Shown: piece after piece, positions 35,128 to 35,204 of the stretch
Numbering within the stretch: position 1 is the first letter of the stretch
Layout: each line of letters opens with the position of its first letter
Assembly: GCA_903916195.1 (NCBI GenBank)
Contig: CAIWVP010000076.1
Span: forward strand, 1 to 35,204
DNA length: 35,204 nucleotides
Direction: 5' to 3'
Source: an uncultured Verrucomicrobiota bacterium
Lineage (GTDB): Bacteria > Verrucomicrobiota > Verrucomicrobiia > Limisphaerales > UBA9464
Notes under the pieces: model-generated
The model's database searches: none
What the model was told of the DNA's origin: nothing
The model's input: only the letters and a program-made list of their open reading frames with translations
Translations under genes and position numbers: made by a program

Positions 35128-35204
35128 CGTCGAGGCGTCGAGGCGTCGAGGCGTCGAGGCGTCGAGAAGCTCGGGAAGCTCGGGAAGCTCGGGAAGCTCG
35201 GGAA
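35128..35204. repeat. Two adjacent microsatellites at the window end
   Basis: CGTCGAGG is repeated four times exactly plus once with one change (35128-35167), followed by AAGCTCGGG four times exactly (35167-35202) and continuing off the window edge. Total length is unknown. Confidence 0.95.

Noticed and set aside
1-35204. tRNA or rRNA genes
   Set aside because: I looked for T-loop-like GGTTCRANNCC and clover-leaf arrangements and found none convincing; a dedicated scan would be needed to exclude them.

Overview
The window is a GC-rich bacterial chromosome segment, most likely from Verrucomicrobiota of the Limisphaerales/Pedosphaera type or a related Planctomycetes-Verrucomicrobia lineage. 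The evidence is the gene content: a PSD1 planctomycete-type cytochrome c protein, two DUF1501 proteins, two formylglycine sulfatases, H-X9-DG type pseudopilins with GFTLIELL cleavage motifs, and Tat-tagged hydroxypyruvate-isomerase-like protein. Shine-Dalgarno sequences are rare, GTG starts are common, and several genes have a -10-like hexamer 6 to 9 bases before the start codon.

Layout. 1-2548: divergent pair of aldehyde-dehydrogenase-family genes, the first cut by the window edge. 2682-7461: forward genes for a UvrD/PcrA helicase, an MFS transporter and the tRNA methyltransferase TrmB. 7511-13140: secreted hypothetical protein, convergent ComEC/Rec2, VanZ-family protein, and a divergent secreted HtrA-like protease. 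13141-14690: compositionally atypical stretch with small ORFs, a small zinc-ribbon protein and a TIM-barrel isomerase. 14862-15638: the C-terminal half of release factor 3. 15713-15898: array of small perfect hairpins between inverted repeats. 16036-18548: Trypco2-like protein and two tandem pseudopilin genes. 18656-20215: glucose-6-phosphate dehydrogenase. 20361-21218: the N-terminal GTPase half of release factor 3. 21368-25863: reverse-strand S9 peptidase, outer-membrane barrel and zinc alcohol dehydrogenase. 26007-34809: DUF1501 gene facing a reverse-strand cluster sulfatase-sulfatase-PSD1-DUF1501, with a large structured inverted repeat inside the cluster. 34810-35204: non-coding upstream region ending in two microsatellites.

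The most striking observation is that prfC (RF3) is present as two clean ORFs that together make a full-length protein, but in swapped order and about 4.7 kb apart. The break falls exactly at the linker between the G domain and domain II, and the C-terminal piece is bordered by repetitive palindromic DNA on both sides. Secondary observations are two intergenic hairpin clusters built from 7-bp stems with 3-base loops, one of them an inverted dimer with covarying stems; a pseudopilin gene with no usable start codon, in frame behind another pseudopilin; and repeat insertions inside coding sequence.

Functionally, the 28.9-34.8 kb cluster fits the sulfated-polysaccharide degradation and PSD1/DUF1501 surface systems of this superphylum. 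The S9 peptidase, barrel, HtrA-like protease and pseudopilins are cell-envelope functions. zwf, helicase, trmB, comEC and prfC are housekeeping.
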